Origin: Bathymodiolus brooksi
Taxonomy: Eukaryota > Mollusca > Bivalvia > Mytilida > Modiolidae
Reading direction: 5' to 3'
NCBI GenBank assembly: GCA_963680875.1
Contig: OY804577.1
Span: 146,772,196 to 146,836,195, forward strand
DNA: 64,000 nt
The notes beneath the pieces were generated by a model. It had not been told where the DNA came from, did not search any database, and saw only the letters and a list, made by a program, of their open reading frames with translations. The position numbers were made by a program, and so were the translations under genes. Shown here piece after piece: positions 1 to 14,300 of the stretch (position 1 is its first letter; every line of letters starts with the position of its first letter).

Positions 1-406
1 GAAAAAAATTCCTTTCACTTTGTTGTATTGTGACAAATACTGAATGGAATGGAATAATTAAATTGATAATTGAAGTTAAATGTATAAGGATTATTTTGAG
101 CCCAAATTTGATTGATTTAGTTGTATTTTAATATGGATATGGAGGATTTGATGCATGACCTATAAATAGGGAATTTCTGGGGGATGACAGAGCTATTTTT
201 AGAGTAGGTATTTTCCATAGCCTGGCATTTCACTGCAAGACTTTAAACATGGTCTGATATTTTGACAGAACGTAGAGGAATCATGGACGTTTCAGAAAAT
301 GTATGGTCTTCGAAAGGTTAAACTTAAGATAAAATGGCCAGGTAGGCTCGAAAAAACACAAATTTAGTAGAAAACCTAAAAGAAATTAATAATAGGTTTC
401 ACACCT

Positions 407-1592
407 ATAACAAATCTGTATAGTAATAAACTGCTGTAATACTATAGCAAATCTGTATAGTAATAAACTGCTGTAATACTATAGCAAATCTGTATAGTAA
501 TAAACTGCTGTAATACTATAGTAAATCTGTATAGTAATAAACTGCTGTAATACTATAGTAAATATGTATAGTAATAAACTGCTGTAATACTATAACAAAT
601 CTGTATCGTAATAAACTGCTGTAATACTATAACAAATCTGTATCGTAATAAACTGCTGTAATACTATAACAAATCTGTATAGTAATAAACTGCTGTAATA
701 CTATAACAAATCTGTATAGTAATAAACTGCTGTAATACTATAACAAATCTGTATAGTAATAAACTGCTGTAATACTATAGCAAATCTGTATAGTAATAAA
801 CTGCTATAATACTATAGTAAATCTGTATAGTAATAAACTGCTGTAATACTATAACAAATCTGTATATTAATAAACTGCTGTAATACTATAGCAAATCTGT
901 ATAGTAATAAACTGCTGTAATACTATAACAAATCTGTATATTAATAAACTGCTGTAATAATATAGTAAATCTGTATAGTAATAAACTGCTGTAATACTAG
1001 AGCAAATCTGTATAGTAATAAACTGCTGTAATACTATAGCAAATCTGTATAGTAATAAACTGCTGTAATACTATAACAAATCTGTATAGTAATAAACTGC
1101 TGTAATACTATAGCAAATCTGTATAGTAATAAACTGCTGTAATACTATAACAAATCTGTATAGTAATAAACTGCTGTAATACTATAGTAAAGCTGTATAG
1201 TAATAAACTGCTGTAATACTATAGTAAATCTGTATAGTAATAAACTGCTGTAATACTATAACAAATCTGTATAGTAATAAACTGTTGTAATACTATAGCA
1301 AATCTGTATAGTAATAAACTGCGGTAATACTATAACAAATCTGTATAGTAATAAACTGCTGTAATACTATAGTAAAGCTGTATAGTAATAAACTGCTGTA
1401 ATACTATAGTAAATCTGTATAGTAATAAACTGCTGTAATACTATAACAAATCTGTATAGTAATAAACTGCTGTAATACTATAGCAAATCTGTATAGTAAT
1501 AAACTGCGGTAATACTATAGTAAATCTGTATAGTAATAAACTGCTGTAATACTATAGTAAATCTGTATAGTAATAAATTGCTGTAATACTAT
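407..1592. repeat. Block B, 37-bp satellite (reference block, about 32 monomers)
   Basis: The monomer reads AACAAATCTGTATAGTAATA then AACTGCTGTAATACTAT (37 bp). The main variation is at its first bases (AACA, AGCA, AGTA), with lesser changes such as TATCG, TATATT, AAGCTG and GCGG. The same ordered series of variants recurs in blocks 3784 and 7161. The last monomer before each A module carries AAATTGCTG. On the minus (gene) strand each monomer contains TTTATTACTATACAG and TATTACAG, both resembling 3' splice sites. Confidence 0.97.
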
Positions 1593-2063
1593 AGGTGTCA
1601 AACCAGTAATTCAACCAATCAGAGCTAAGAACATATACAAAAGTAGTCCCTTTTAAAGAAAAAAGTTCCTTTCACTTTGTTGTATTGTGACAAATACTGA
1701 ATGGAATGGAATAATTAAATTGATAATTGAAGTTAAATGTATAAGGATTATTTTGAGCCCACATTTGATTGATTTAGTTGTATTTTAATATGGATATGGA
1801 GGATTTGATGTATCACCTATAAATAGGGAATTTCTGGAGGATGACAGAGCTATTTTTAGAGTAGGTATTTTCCATAGCCTGGCATTTCGCTGCAAGACTT
1901 TAAACATGGTCTGATATTTTGACAGAACGTAGAGGAATCATGGACGTTTCAGAAAATGTATGGTCTTCGAAAGGTTAAACTCAAGATAAAATGGCCAGGT
2001 AGGCTCGAAAAAACACAAATTTAGTAGAAAACCTTAAAGAAATTAATTATAGGTTTCACACCT
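1593..2063. mobile_element. Module A, 471-bp element with short terminal inverted repeats (reference copy)
   Basis: It starts AGGTGTCAAACC and ends GGTTTCACACCT; the ends are inverted repeats matching at 11 of 12 positions. Where A lies between B blocks it is flanked by TATA on both sides, and removing A plus one TATA restores an uninterrupted 37-bp monomer, which looks like a target-site duplication. The other 20 copies start at 3313, 4970, 6690, 8347, 10522, 11883, 13725, 14975, 16817, 18400, 19613, 21333, 23878, 25598, 26848, 28568, 30288, 32007 and 33727, plus the partial copy at 1. It contains CCAATCAGAG near its start and TATAAATAGGG about 225 bp in. No coding capacity. Alternatives are a MITE (TA or TATA target) or an LTR-like unit, since TGTC…CACA also fits an LTR. 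Confidence 0.65.
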
Positions 2064-3312
2064 TAAGTTAAAAAACATCAAATTGAACTTTTGTTGCTAT
2101 CATGTTCAAATTAGCCTAATAATGTCACAACAGACACAGAGTGACATTTTTCATACAAAAATGTTACAAAATGCATTGTGGTGTCAGATTACATGGTCAA
2201 AATGCATGTTATGTAACATTTTGGAATATTGCTTCCAAACACTGGATATACATGGACAGAGGGTATTGCAACTCATTTTATTTTTATTTATGACTTTATA
2301 ATTATTGGGAATATGTTATTGAATGTGTTTTTGCAGTAGAAGGGCATATAATATTGAAAATATGGTTGATATATAGAATTTTAAAAATTTCATCATGCAC
2401 CAGTTTGTTGACTTCAAATATAGAATATGGCGATATCATGATTGGATTTTTTTCAATCCTACAATTTTTTCCTGGTAAATTTTGATAGTTTCAGTTAGAA
2501 TACATGTACAATGTACTCATAAAATAATATAAGGCTATAGAGAGCAGCTTTAATTGAAAATTATGTAGTAAAAACCTGATAATTTAAGTGATCCCAGAAA
2601 AATTATTTTCACTGCTTAGCATTTTCTGTAAATTTTCCAAATTGTCAATTTGGATTTCATGTTTTAGAGTATTATTTGGCTGTAACAGTACATTTGAACA
2701 TCCAGTTTACTTAAACAGTGGGAAAAAATGATGTGCAAGCATATATTTATTGAGTTTTGGGGGAAATTATAGTTTTGTACCATAAGAAATTCCAAAACTT
2801 GAATATCAATAAATCATATTTTTGCATATTTGATGGAATTAGAAGGAATTTCAACTGTAGATCTATATACAAAAACTTATTTTATGCCTTAAACTACATA
2901 ATTTATGGGGTTAAAGCATGAATTAACAAAATTAAGAATGATGTGAACTGATTTTATGGGACAAAAAAAGGGGGGGCTAAATGTAAACATTTCATAGTAT
3001 TTAGCTATTAAATATACAACTGAGTCATATATATGTGTAGAAATTGCTTATTATGTTAGAAATTAGCTTAATAACTGTAATATATAAGAGAATAGGTAAG
3101 TTTTGGTATATTACACAGTCTGAACTCAACAGCTGTAAATGGAGATGTTTTCATTAAAAATCTTCAAGGGGGTACCTTTGCTTTTGAACACTTACTTATA
3201 CTTGCAAATATTAGACAGCCACATACCTTATGAGGTTTTTTGTGGTTGATATTGCCTAAGGAATAGAAATGAGGCCAATAAAGGGTTGGAGAAGCAAGTT
3301 TTGTTGCTCTTT
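2064..3312. repeat. Module C, 1249-bp AT-rich unit (reference copy)
   Basis: Eight copies start at 2064, 5441, 20084, 24349, 27319, 29039, 30759 and 32478, always between two A modules. The 3' end of the preceding A differs with context: CCTTAAAGAAATTAATTATA before C and CCTAAAAGAAATTAATAATA before B. The module contains an A7G7 tract (ACAAAAAAAGGGGGGG) and ends GGTTGGAGAAGC…GCTCTTT. A 72-codon reading frame begins with TTG, not ATG, and has no recognisable similarity. I see no PBS, polypurine tract or transposase. Confidence 0.9.
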
Positions 3313-6300
3313 AGGTGTCAAACCAGTAATTCAACCAATCAGAGCTAAGAACATATACAAAAGTAGTCCCTTTTAAAGAAAAAAATTCCTTTCACTTTGT
3401 TGTATTGTGACAAATACTGAATGGAATGGAATAATTAAATTGATAATTGAAGTTAAATGTATAAGGATTATTTTGAGCCCAAATTTGATTGATTTAGTTG
3501 TATTTTAATATGGATATGGAGGATTTGATGCATGACCTATAAATAGGGAATTTCTGGGGGATGACAGAGCTATTTTTAGAGTAGGTATTTTCCATAGCCT
3601 GGCATTTCACTGCAAGACTTTAAACATGGTCTGATATTTTGACAGAACGTAGAGGAATCATGGACGTTTCAGAAAATGTATGGTCTTCGAAAGGTTAAAC
3701 TTAAGATAAAATGGCCAGGTAGGCTCGAAAAAACACAAATTTAGTAGAAAACCTAAAAGAAATTAATAATAGGTTTCACACCTATAACAAATCTGTATAG
3801 TAATAAACTGCTGTAATACTATAGCAAATCTGTATAGTAATAAACTGCTGTAATACTATAGCAAATCTGTATAGTAATAAACTGCTGTAATACTATAGTA
3901 AATCTGTATAGTAATAAACTGCTGTAATACTATAGTAAATATGTATAGTAATAAACTGCTGTAATACTATAACAAATCTGTATCGTAATAAACTGCTGTA
4001 ATACTATAACAAATCTGTATCGTAATAAACTGCTGTAATACTATAACAAATCTGTATAGTAATAAACTGCTGTAATACTATAACAAATCTGTATAGTAAT
4101 AAACTGCTGTAATACTATAACAAATCTGTATAGTAATAAACTGCTGTAATACTATAGCAAATCTGTATAGTAATAAACTGCTATAATACTATAGTAAATC
4201 TGTATAGTAATAAACTGCTGTAATACTATAACAAATCTGTATATTAATAAACTGCTGTAATACTATAGCAAATCTGTATAGTAATAAACTGCTGTAATAC
4301 TATAACAAATCTGTATATTAATAAACTGCTGTAATAATATAGTAAATCTGTATAGTAATAAACTGCTGTAATACTAGAGCAAATCTGTATAGTAATAAAC
4401 TGCTGTAATACTATAGCAAATCTGTATAGTAATAAACTGCTGTAATACTATAACAAATCTGTATAGTAATAAACTGATGTAATACTATAGCAAATCTGTA
4501 TAGTAATAAACTGCTGTAATACTATAACAAATCTGTATAGTAATAAACTGCTGTAATACTATAGTAAAGCTGTATAGTAATAAACTGCTGTAATACTATA
4601 GTAAATCTGTATAGTAATAAACTGCTGTAATACTATAACAAATCTGTATAGTAATAAACTGCTGTAATACTATAGCAAATCTGTATAGTAATAAACTGCG
4701 GTAATACTATAACAAATCTGTATAGTAATAAACTGCTGTAATACTATAGTAAAGCTGTATAGTAATAAACTGCTGTAATACTATAGTAAATCTGTATAGT
4801 AATAAACTGCTGTAATACTATAACAAATCTGTATAGTAATAAACTGCTGTAATACTATAGCAAATCTGTATAGTAATAAACTGCGGTAATACTATAGTAA
4901 ATCTGTATAGTAATAAACTGCTGTAATACTATAGTAAATCTGTATAGTAATAAATTGCTGTAATACTATAGGTGTCAAACCAGTAATTCAACCAATCAGA
5001 GCTAAGAACATATACAAAAGTAGTCCCTTTTAAAGAAAAAAGTTCCTTTCACTTTGTTGTATTGTGACAAATACTGAATGGAATGGAATAATTAAATTGA
5101 TAATTGAAGTTAAATGTATAAGGATTATTTTGAGCCCACATTTGATTGATTTAGTTGTATTTTAATATGGATATGGAGGATTTGATGTATCACCTATAAA
5201 TAGGGAATTTCTGGGGGATGACAGAGCTATTTTTAGAGTAGGTATTTTCCATAGCCTGGCATTTCGCTGCAAGACTTTAAACATGGTCTGATATTTTGAC
5301 AGAACGTAGAGGAATCATGGACGTTTCAGAAAATGTATGGTCTTCGAAAGGTTAAACTTAAGATAAAATGGCCAGGTAGGCTCGAAAAAACACAAATTTA
5401 GTAGAAAACCTTAAAGAAATTAATTATAGGTTTCACACCTTAAGTTAAAAAACATCAAATTGAACTTTTGTTGCTATCATGTTCAAATTAGCCTAATAAT
5501 GTCACAACAGACACAGAGTGACATTTTTCATACAAAAATGTTACAAAATGCATTGTGGTGTCAGATTACATGGTCAAAATGCATGTTATGTAACATTTTG
5601 GAATATTGCTTCCAAACACTGGATATACATGGACAGAGGGTATTGCAACTCATTTTATTTTTATTTATGACTTTATAATTATTGGGAATATGTTATTGAA
5701 TGTGTTTTTGCAGTAGAAGGGCATATAATATTGAAAATATGGTTGATATATAGAATTTTAAAAATTTCATCATGCACCAGTTTGTTGACTTCAAATATAG
5801 AATATGGCGATATCATGATTGGATTTTTTTCAATCCTACAATTTTTTCCTGGTAAATTTTGATAGTTTCAGTTAGAATACATGTACAATGTACTCATAAA
5901 ATAATATAAGGCTATAGAGAGCAGCTTTAATTGAAAATTATGTAGTAAAAACCTGATAATTTAAGTGATCCCAGAAAAATTATTTTCACTGCTTAGCATT
6001 TTCTGTAAATTTTCCAAATTGTCAATTTGGATTTCATGTTTTAGAGTATTATTTGGCTGTAACAGTACATTTGAACATCCAGTTTACTTAAACAGTGGGA
6101 AAAAATGATGTGCAAGCATATATTTATTGAGTTTTGGGGGAAATTATAGTTTTGTACCATAAGAAATTCCAAAACTTGAATATCAATAAATCATATTTTT
6201 GCATATTTGATGGAATTAGAAGGAATTTCAACTGTAGATCTATATACAAAAACTTATTTTATGCCTTAAACTACATAATTTATGGGGTTAAAGCATGAAT

Positions 6301-8346
6301 TAACAAAATTAAGAATGATGTGAACTGATTTTATGGGACAAAAAAAGGGGGGGCTAAATGTAAACATTTCATAGTATTTAGCTATTAAATATACAACTGA
6401 GTCATATATATGTGTAGAAATTGCTTATTATGTTAGAAATTAGCTTAATAACTGTAATATATAAGAGAATAGGTAAGTTTTGGTATATTACACAGTCTGA
6501 ACTCAACAGCTGTAAATGGAGATGTTTTCATTAAAAATCTTCAAGGGGGTACCTTTGCTTTTGAACACTTACTTATACTTGCAAATATTAGACAGCCACA
6601 TACCTTATGAGGTTTTTTGTGGTTGATATTGCCTAAGGAATAGAAATGAGGCCAATAAAGGGTTGGAGAAGCAAGTTTTGTTGCTCTTTAGGTGTCAAAC
6701 CAGTAATTCAACCAATCAGAGCTAAGAACATATACAAAAGTAGTCCCTTTTAAAGAAAAAAATTCCTTTCACTTTGTTGTATTGTGACAAATACTGAATG
6801 GAATGGAATAATTAAATTGATAATTGAAGTTAAATGTATAAGGATTATTTTGAGCCCAAATTTGATTGATTTAGTTGTATTTTAATATGGATATGGAGGA
6901 TTTGATGCATGACCTATAAATAGGGAATTTCTGGGGGATGACAGAGCTATTTTTAGAGTAGGTATTTTCCATAGCCTGGCATTTCACTGCAAGACTTTAA
7001 ACATGGTCTGATATTTTGACAGAACGTAGAGGAATCATGGACGTTTCAGAAAATGTATGGTCTTCGAAAGGTTAAACTTAAGATAAAATGGCCAGGTAGG
7101 CTCGAAAAAACACAAATTTAGTAGAAAACCGAAAAGAAATTAATAATAGGTTTCACACCTATAACAAATCTGTATAGTAATAAACTGCTGTAATACAATA
7201 GCAAATCTGTATAGTAATAAACTGCTGTAATACTATAGCAAATCTGTATAGTAATAAACTGCTGTAATACTATAGTAAATCTGTATAGTAATAAACTGCT
7301 GTAATACTATAGTAAATATGTATAGTAATAAACTGCTGTAATACTATAACAAATCTGTATCGTAATAAACTGCTGTAATACTATAACAAATCTGTATCGT
7401 AATAAACTGCTGTAATACTATAACAAATCTGTATAGTAATAAACTGCTGTAATACTATAACAAATCTGTATAGTAATAAACTGCTGTAATACTATAACAA
7501 ATCTGTATAGTAATAAACTGCTGTAATACTATAGCAAATCTGTATAGTAATAAACTGCTATAATACTATAGTAAATCTGTATAGTAATAAACTGCTGTAA
7601 TACTATAACAAATCTGTATATTAATAAACTGCTGTAATACTATAGCAAATCTGTATAGTAATAAACTGCTGTAATACTATAACAAATCTGTATATTAATA
7701 AACTGCTGTAATAATATAGTAAATCTGTATAGTAATAAACTGCTGTAATACTAGAGCAAATCTGTATAGTAATAAACTGCTGTAATACTATAGCAAATCT
7801 GTATAGTAATAAACTGCTGTAATACTATAACAAATCTGTATAGTAATAAACTGATGTAATACTATAGCAAATCTGTATAGTAATAAACTGCTGTAATACT
7901 ATAACAAATCTGTATAGTAATAAACTGCTGTAATACTATAGTAAAGCTGTATAGTAATAAACTGCTGTAATACTATAGTAAATCTGTATAGTAATAAACT
8001 GCTGTAATACTATAACAAATCTGTATAGTAATAAACTGCTGTAATACTATAGCAAATCTGTATAGTAATAAACTGCGGTAATACTATAACAAATCTGTAT
8101 AGTAATAAACTGCTGTAATACTATAGTAAAGCTGTATAGTAATAAACTGCTGTAATACTATAGTAAATCTGTATAGTAATAAACTGCTGTAATACTATAA
8201 CAAATCTGTATAGTAATAAACTGCTGTAATACAATAGCAAATCTGTATAGTAATAAACTGCGGTAATACTATAGTAAATCTGTATAGTAATAAACTGCTG
8301 TAATACTATAGTAAATCTGTATAGTAATAAATTGCTGTAATACTAT

Positions 8347-11300
8347 AGGTGTCAAACCAGTAATTCAACCAATCAGAGCTAAGAACATATACAAAAGTAG
8401 TCCCTTTTAAAGAAAAAAGTGCCTTTCACTTTGTTGTATTGTGACAAATACTGAATGGAATGGAATAATTAAATTGATAATTGAAGTTAAATGTATAAGG
8501 ATTATTTTGAGCCCACATTTGATTGATTTAGTTGTATTTTAATATGGATATGGAGGATTTGATGCATGACCTATAAATAGGGAATTTTTGGGGGATGACA
8601 GAGCTATTTTTAGAGTAGGTATTTTCCATAGCCTGGCATTTCGCTGCAAGACTTTAAACATGGTCTGATATTTTGACAGAACGTAGAGGAATCATGGACG
8701 TTTCAGAAAATGTATGGTCTTCGAAAGGTTAAACTTAAGATAAAATGGCCAGGTAGGCTCGAAAAAACACAAATTTAGTAGAAAACCTAAAAGAAATTAA
8801 TAATAGGTTTCACACCTATAACAAATCTGTATAGTAATAAACTGCTGTAATACTATAGCAAATCTGTATAGTAATAAACTGCTGTAATACTATAGCAAAT
8901 CTGTATAGTAATAAACTGCTGTAATACTATAGTAAATCTGTATAGTAATAAACTGCTGTAATACTATAGTAAATATGTATAGTAATAAACTGCTGTAATA
9001 CTATAACAAATCTGTATCGTAATAAACTGCTGTAATACTATAACAAATCTGTATAGTAATAAACTGCTGTAATACTATAACAAATCTGTATAGTAATAAA
9101 CTGCTGTAATACTATAACAAATCTGTATAGTAATAAACTGCTGTAATACTATAGCAAATCTGTATAGTAATAAACTGCTATAATACTATAGTAAATCTGT
9201 ATAGTAATAAACTGCTGTAATACTATAACAAATCTGTATATTAATAAACTGCTGTAATACTATAGCAAATCTGTATAGTAATAAACTGCTGTAATACTAT
9301 AACAAATCTGTATATTAATAAACTGCTGTAATAATATAGTAAATCTGTATAGTAATAAACTGCTGTAATACTAGAGCAAATCTGTATAGTAATAAACTGC
9401 TGTAATACTATAGCAAATCTGTATAGTAATAAACTGCTGTAATACTATAACAAATCTGTATAGTAATAAACTGCTGTAATACTATAGCAAATCTGTATAG
9501 TAATAAACTGCTGTAATACTATAACAAATCTGTATAGTAATAAACTGCTGTAATACTATAGTAAAGCTGTATAGTAATAAACTGCTGTAATACTATAGTA
9601 AATCTGTATAGTAATAAACTGCTGTAATACTATAACAAATCTGTATAGTAATAAACTGCTGTAATACTATAGCAAATCTGTATAGTAATAAACTGCGGTA
9701 ATACTATAACAAATCTGTATAGTAATAAACTGCTGTAATACTATAGTAAAGCTGTATAGTAATAAACTGCTGTAATACTATAGTAAATCTGTATAGTAAT
9801 AAACTGCTGTAATACTATAACAAATCTGTATAGTAATAAACTGCTGTAATACTATAGCAAATCTGTATAGTAATAAACTGCTGTAATACTATAACAAATC
9901 TGTATATTAATAAACTGCTGTAATAATATAGTAAATCTGTATAGTAATAAACTGCTGTAATACTAGAGCAAATCTGTATAGTAATAAACTGCTGTAATAC
10001 TATAGCAAATCTGTATAGTAATAAACTGCTGTAATACTATAACAAATCTGTATAGTAATAAACTGCTGTAATACTATAGCAAATCTGTATAGTAATAAAC
10101 TGCTGTAATACTATAACAAATCTGTATAGTAATAAACTGCTGTAATACTATAGTAAAGCTGTATAGTAATAAACTGCTGTAATACTATAGTAAATCTGTA
10201 TAGTAATAAACTGCTGTAATACTATAACAAATCTGTATAGTAATAAACTGCTGTAATACTATAGCAAATCTGTATAGTAATAAACTGCGGTAATACTATA
10301 ACAAATCTGTATAGTAATAAACTGCTGTAATACTATAGTAAAGCTGTATAGTAATAAACTGCTGTAATACTATAGTAAATCTGTATAGTAATAAACTGCT
10401 GTAATACTATAACAAATCTGTATAGTAATAAACTGCTGTAATACTATAGCAAATCTGTATAGTAATAAACTGCTGTAATACTATAGTAAATCTGTATAGT
10501 AATAAATTGCTGTAATACTATAGGTGTCAAACCAGTAATTCAACCAATCAGAGCTAAGAACATATACAAAAGTAGTCCCTTTTAAAGAAAAAAGTTCCTT
10601 TCACTTTGTTGTATTGTGACAAATACTGAATGGAATGGAATAATTAAATTGATAATTGAAGTTAAATGTATAAGGATTATTTTGAGCCCACATTTGATTG
10701 ATTTAGTTGTATTTTAATATGGATATGGAGGATTTGATGCATGACCTATAAATAGGGAATTTTTGGGGGATGACAGAGCTATTTTTAGAGTAGGTATTTT
10801 CCATAGCCTGGCATTTCGCTGCAAGACTTTAAACATGGTCTGATATTTTGACAGAACGTAGAGGAATCATGGACGTTTCAGAAAATGTATGGTCTTCGAA
10901 AGGTTAAACTTAAGATAAAATGGCCAGGTAGGCTCGAAAAAACACAAATTTAGTAGAAAACCTAAAAGAAATTAATAATAGGTTTCACACCTATAACAAA
11001 TCTGTATAGTAATAAACTGCTGTAATACTATAGCAAATCTGTATAGTAATAAACTGCTGTAATACTATAGCAAATCTGTATAGTAATAAACTGCTGTAAT
11101 ACTATAGTAAATCTGTATAGTAATAAACTGCTGTAATACTATAACAAATCTGTATATTAATAAACTGCTGTAATACTATAGCAAATCTGTATAGTAATAA
11201 ACTGCTGTAATACTATAACAAATCTGTATATTAATAAACTGCTGTAATAATATAGTAAATCTGTATAGTAATAAACTGCTGTAATACTAGAGCAAATCTG

Positions 11301-14300
11301 TATAGTAATAAACTGCTGTAATACTATAGCAAATCTGTATAGTAATAAACTGCTGTAATACTATAACAAATCTGTATAGTAATAAACTGCTGTAATACTA
11401 TAGCAAATCTGTATAGTAATAAACTGCTGTAATACTATAACAAATCTGTATAGTAATAAACTGCTGTAATACTATAGTAAAGCTGTATAGTAATAAACTG
11501 CTGTAATACTATAGTAAATCTGTATAGTAATAAACTGCTGTAATACTATAACAAATCTGTATAGTAATAAACTGCTGTAATACTATAGCAAATCTGTATA
11601 GTAATAAACTGCGGTAATACTATAACAAATCTGTATAGTAATAAACTGCTGTAATACTATAGTAAAGCTGTATAGTAATAAACTGCTGTAATACTATAGT
11701 AAATCTGTATAGTAATAAACTGCTGTAATACTATAACAAATCTGTATAGTAATAAACTGCTGTAATACTATAGCAAATCTGTATAGTAATAAACTGCGGT
11801 AATACTATAGTAAATCTGTATAGTAATAAACTGCTGTAATACTATAGTAAATCTGTATAGTAATAAATTGCTGTAATACTATAGGTGTCAAACCAGTAAT
11901 TCAACCAATCAGAGCTAAGAACATATACAAAAGTAGTCCCTTTTAAAGAAAAAAGTTCCTTTCACTTTGTTGTATTGTGACAAATACTGAATGGAATGGA
12001 ATAATTAAATTGATAATTGAAGTTAAATGTATAAGGATTATTTTGAGCCCACATTTGATTGATTTAGTTGTATTTTAATATGGATATGGAGGATTTGATG
12101 CATGACCTATAAATAGGGAATTTCTGGGGGATGACAGAGCTATTTTTAGAGTAGGTATTTTCCATAGCCTGGCATTTCACTGCAAGACTTTAAACATGGT
12201 CTGATATTTTGACAGAACGTAGAGGAATCATGGACGTTTCAGAAAATGTATGGTCTTCGAAAGGTTAAACTTAAGATAAAATGGCCAGGTAGGCTCGAAA
12301 AAACACAAATTTAGTAGAAAACCTAAAAGAAATTAATAATAGGTTTCACACCTATAACAAATCTGTATAGTAATAAACTGCTGTAATACTATAACAAATC
12401 TGTATAGTAATAAACTGCTGTAATACTATAGCAAATCTGTATAGTAATAAACTGCTGTAATACTATAGTAAATCTGTATAGTAATAAACTGCTGTAATAC
12501 TATAGTAAATATGTATAGTAATAAACTGCTGTAATACTATAACAAATCTGTATCGTAATAAACTGCTGTAATACTATAACAAATCTGTATCGTAATAAAC
12601 TGCTGTAATACTATAACAAATCTGTATAGTAATAAACTGCTGTAATACTATAACAAATCTGTATAGTAATAAACTGCTGTAATACTATAGCAAATCTGTA
12701 TAGTAATAAACTGCTATAATACTATAGTAAATCTGTATAGTAATAAACTGCTGTAATACTATAACAAATCTGTATATTAATAAACTGCTGTAATACTATA
12801 GCAAATCTGTATAGTAATAAACTGCTGTAATACTATAACAAATCTGTATAGTAATAAACTGCTGTAATACTATAACAAATCTGTATAGTAATAAACTGCT
12901 GTAATACTATAGCAAATCTGTATAGTAATAAACTGCTATAATACTATAGTAAATCTGTATAGTAATAAACTGCTGTAATACTATAACAAATCTGTATATT
13001 AATAAACTGCTGTAATACTATAGCAAATCTGTATAGTAATAAACTGCTGTAATACTATAACAAATCTGTATATTAATAAACTGCTGTAATAATATAGTAA
13101 ATCTGTATAGTAATAAACTGCTGTAATACTAGAGCAAATCTGTATAGTAATAAACTGCTGTAATACTATAGCAAATCTGTATAGTAATAAACTGCTGTAA
13201 TACTATAACAAATCTGTATAGTAATAAACTGCTGTAATACTATAGCAAATCTGTATAGTAATAAACTGCTGTAATACTATAACAAATCTGTATAGTAATA
13301 AACTGCTGTAATACTATAGTAAAGCTGTATAGTAATAAACTGCTGTAATACTATAGTAAATCTGTATAGTAATAAACTGCTGTAATACTATAACAAATCT
13401 GTATAGTAATAAACTGCTGTAATACTATAGCAAATCTGTATAGTAATAAACTGCGGTAATACTATAACAAATCTGTATAGTAATAAACTGCTGTAATACT
13501 ATAGTAAAGCTGTATAGTAATAAACTGCTGTAATACTATAGTAAATCTGTATAGTAATAAACTGCTGTAATACTATAACAAATCTGTATAGTAATAAACT
13601 GCTGTAATACTATAGCAAATCTGTATAGTAATAAACTGCGGTAATACTATAGTAAATCTGTATAGTAATAAACTGCTGTAATACTATAGTAAATCTGTAT
13701 AGTAATAAATTGCTGTAATACTATAGGTGTCAAACCAGTAATTCAACCAATCAGAGCTAAGAACATATACAAAAGTAGTCCCTTTTAAAGAAAAAAGTTC
13801 CTTTCACTTTGTTGTATTGTGACAAATACTGAATGGAATGGAATAATTAAATTGATAATTGAAGTTAATTGTATAAGGATTATTTTGAGCCCACATTTGA
13901 TTGATTTAGTTGTATTTTAATATGGATATGGAGGATTTGATGCATGACCTATAAATAGGGAATTTTTGGGGGATGACAGAGCTATTTTTAGAGTAGGTAT
14001 TTTCCATAGCCTGGCATTTCGCTGCAAGACTTTAAACATGGTCTGATATTTTGACAGAACGTAGAGGAATCATGGACGTTTCAGAAAATGTATGGTCTTC
14101 GAAAGGTTAAACTTAAGATAAAATGGCCAGGTAGGCTCGAAAAAACACAAATTTAGTAGAAAACCTAAAAGAAATTAATAATAGGTTTCACACCTATAAC
14201 AAATCTGTATAGTAATAAACTGCTGTAATACTATAGCAAATCTGTATAGTAATAAACTGCTGTAATACTATAGCAAATCTGTATAGTAATAAACTGCTGT

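Larger units (their letters stand above)
1..8346. repeat. Array segment 1: 3377-bp units in order A-B-A-C
   Basis: The blocks are A 1-406 (partial), B 407-1592, A 1593-2063, C 2064-3312, A 3313-3783, B 3784-4969, A 4970-5440, C 5441-6689, A 6690-7160, B 7161-8346. All three B blocks are exactly 1186 bp and carry the same order of monomer variants. This shows that the 3377-bp composite, not the monomer, was the last unit of amplification. Confidence 0.96.

Noticed and set aside
2083..2301. 72-codon open frame, repeated in all eight C modules
   Set aside because: It begins with TTG (first ATG is codon 14), has no recognisable domain, and its identity among copies only reflects recent amplification of the whole module.
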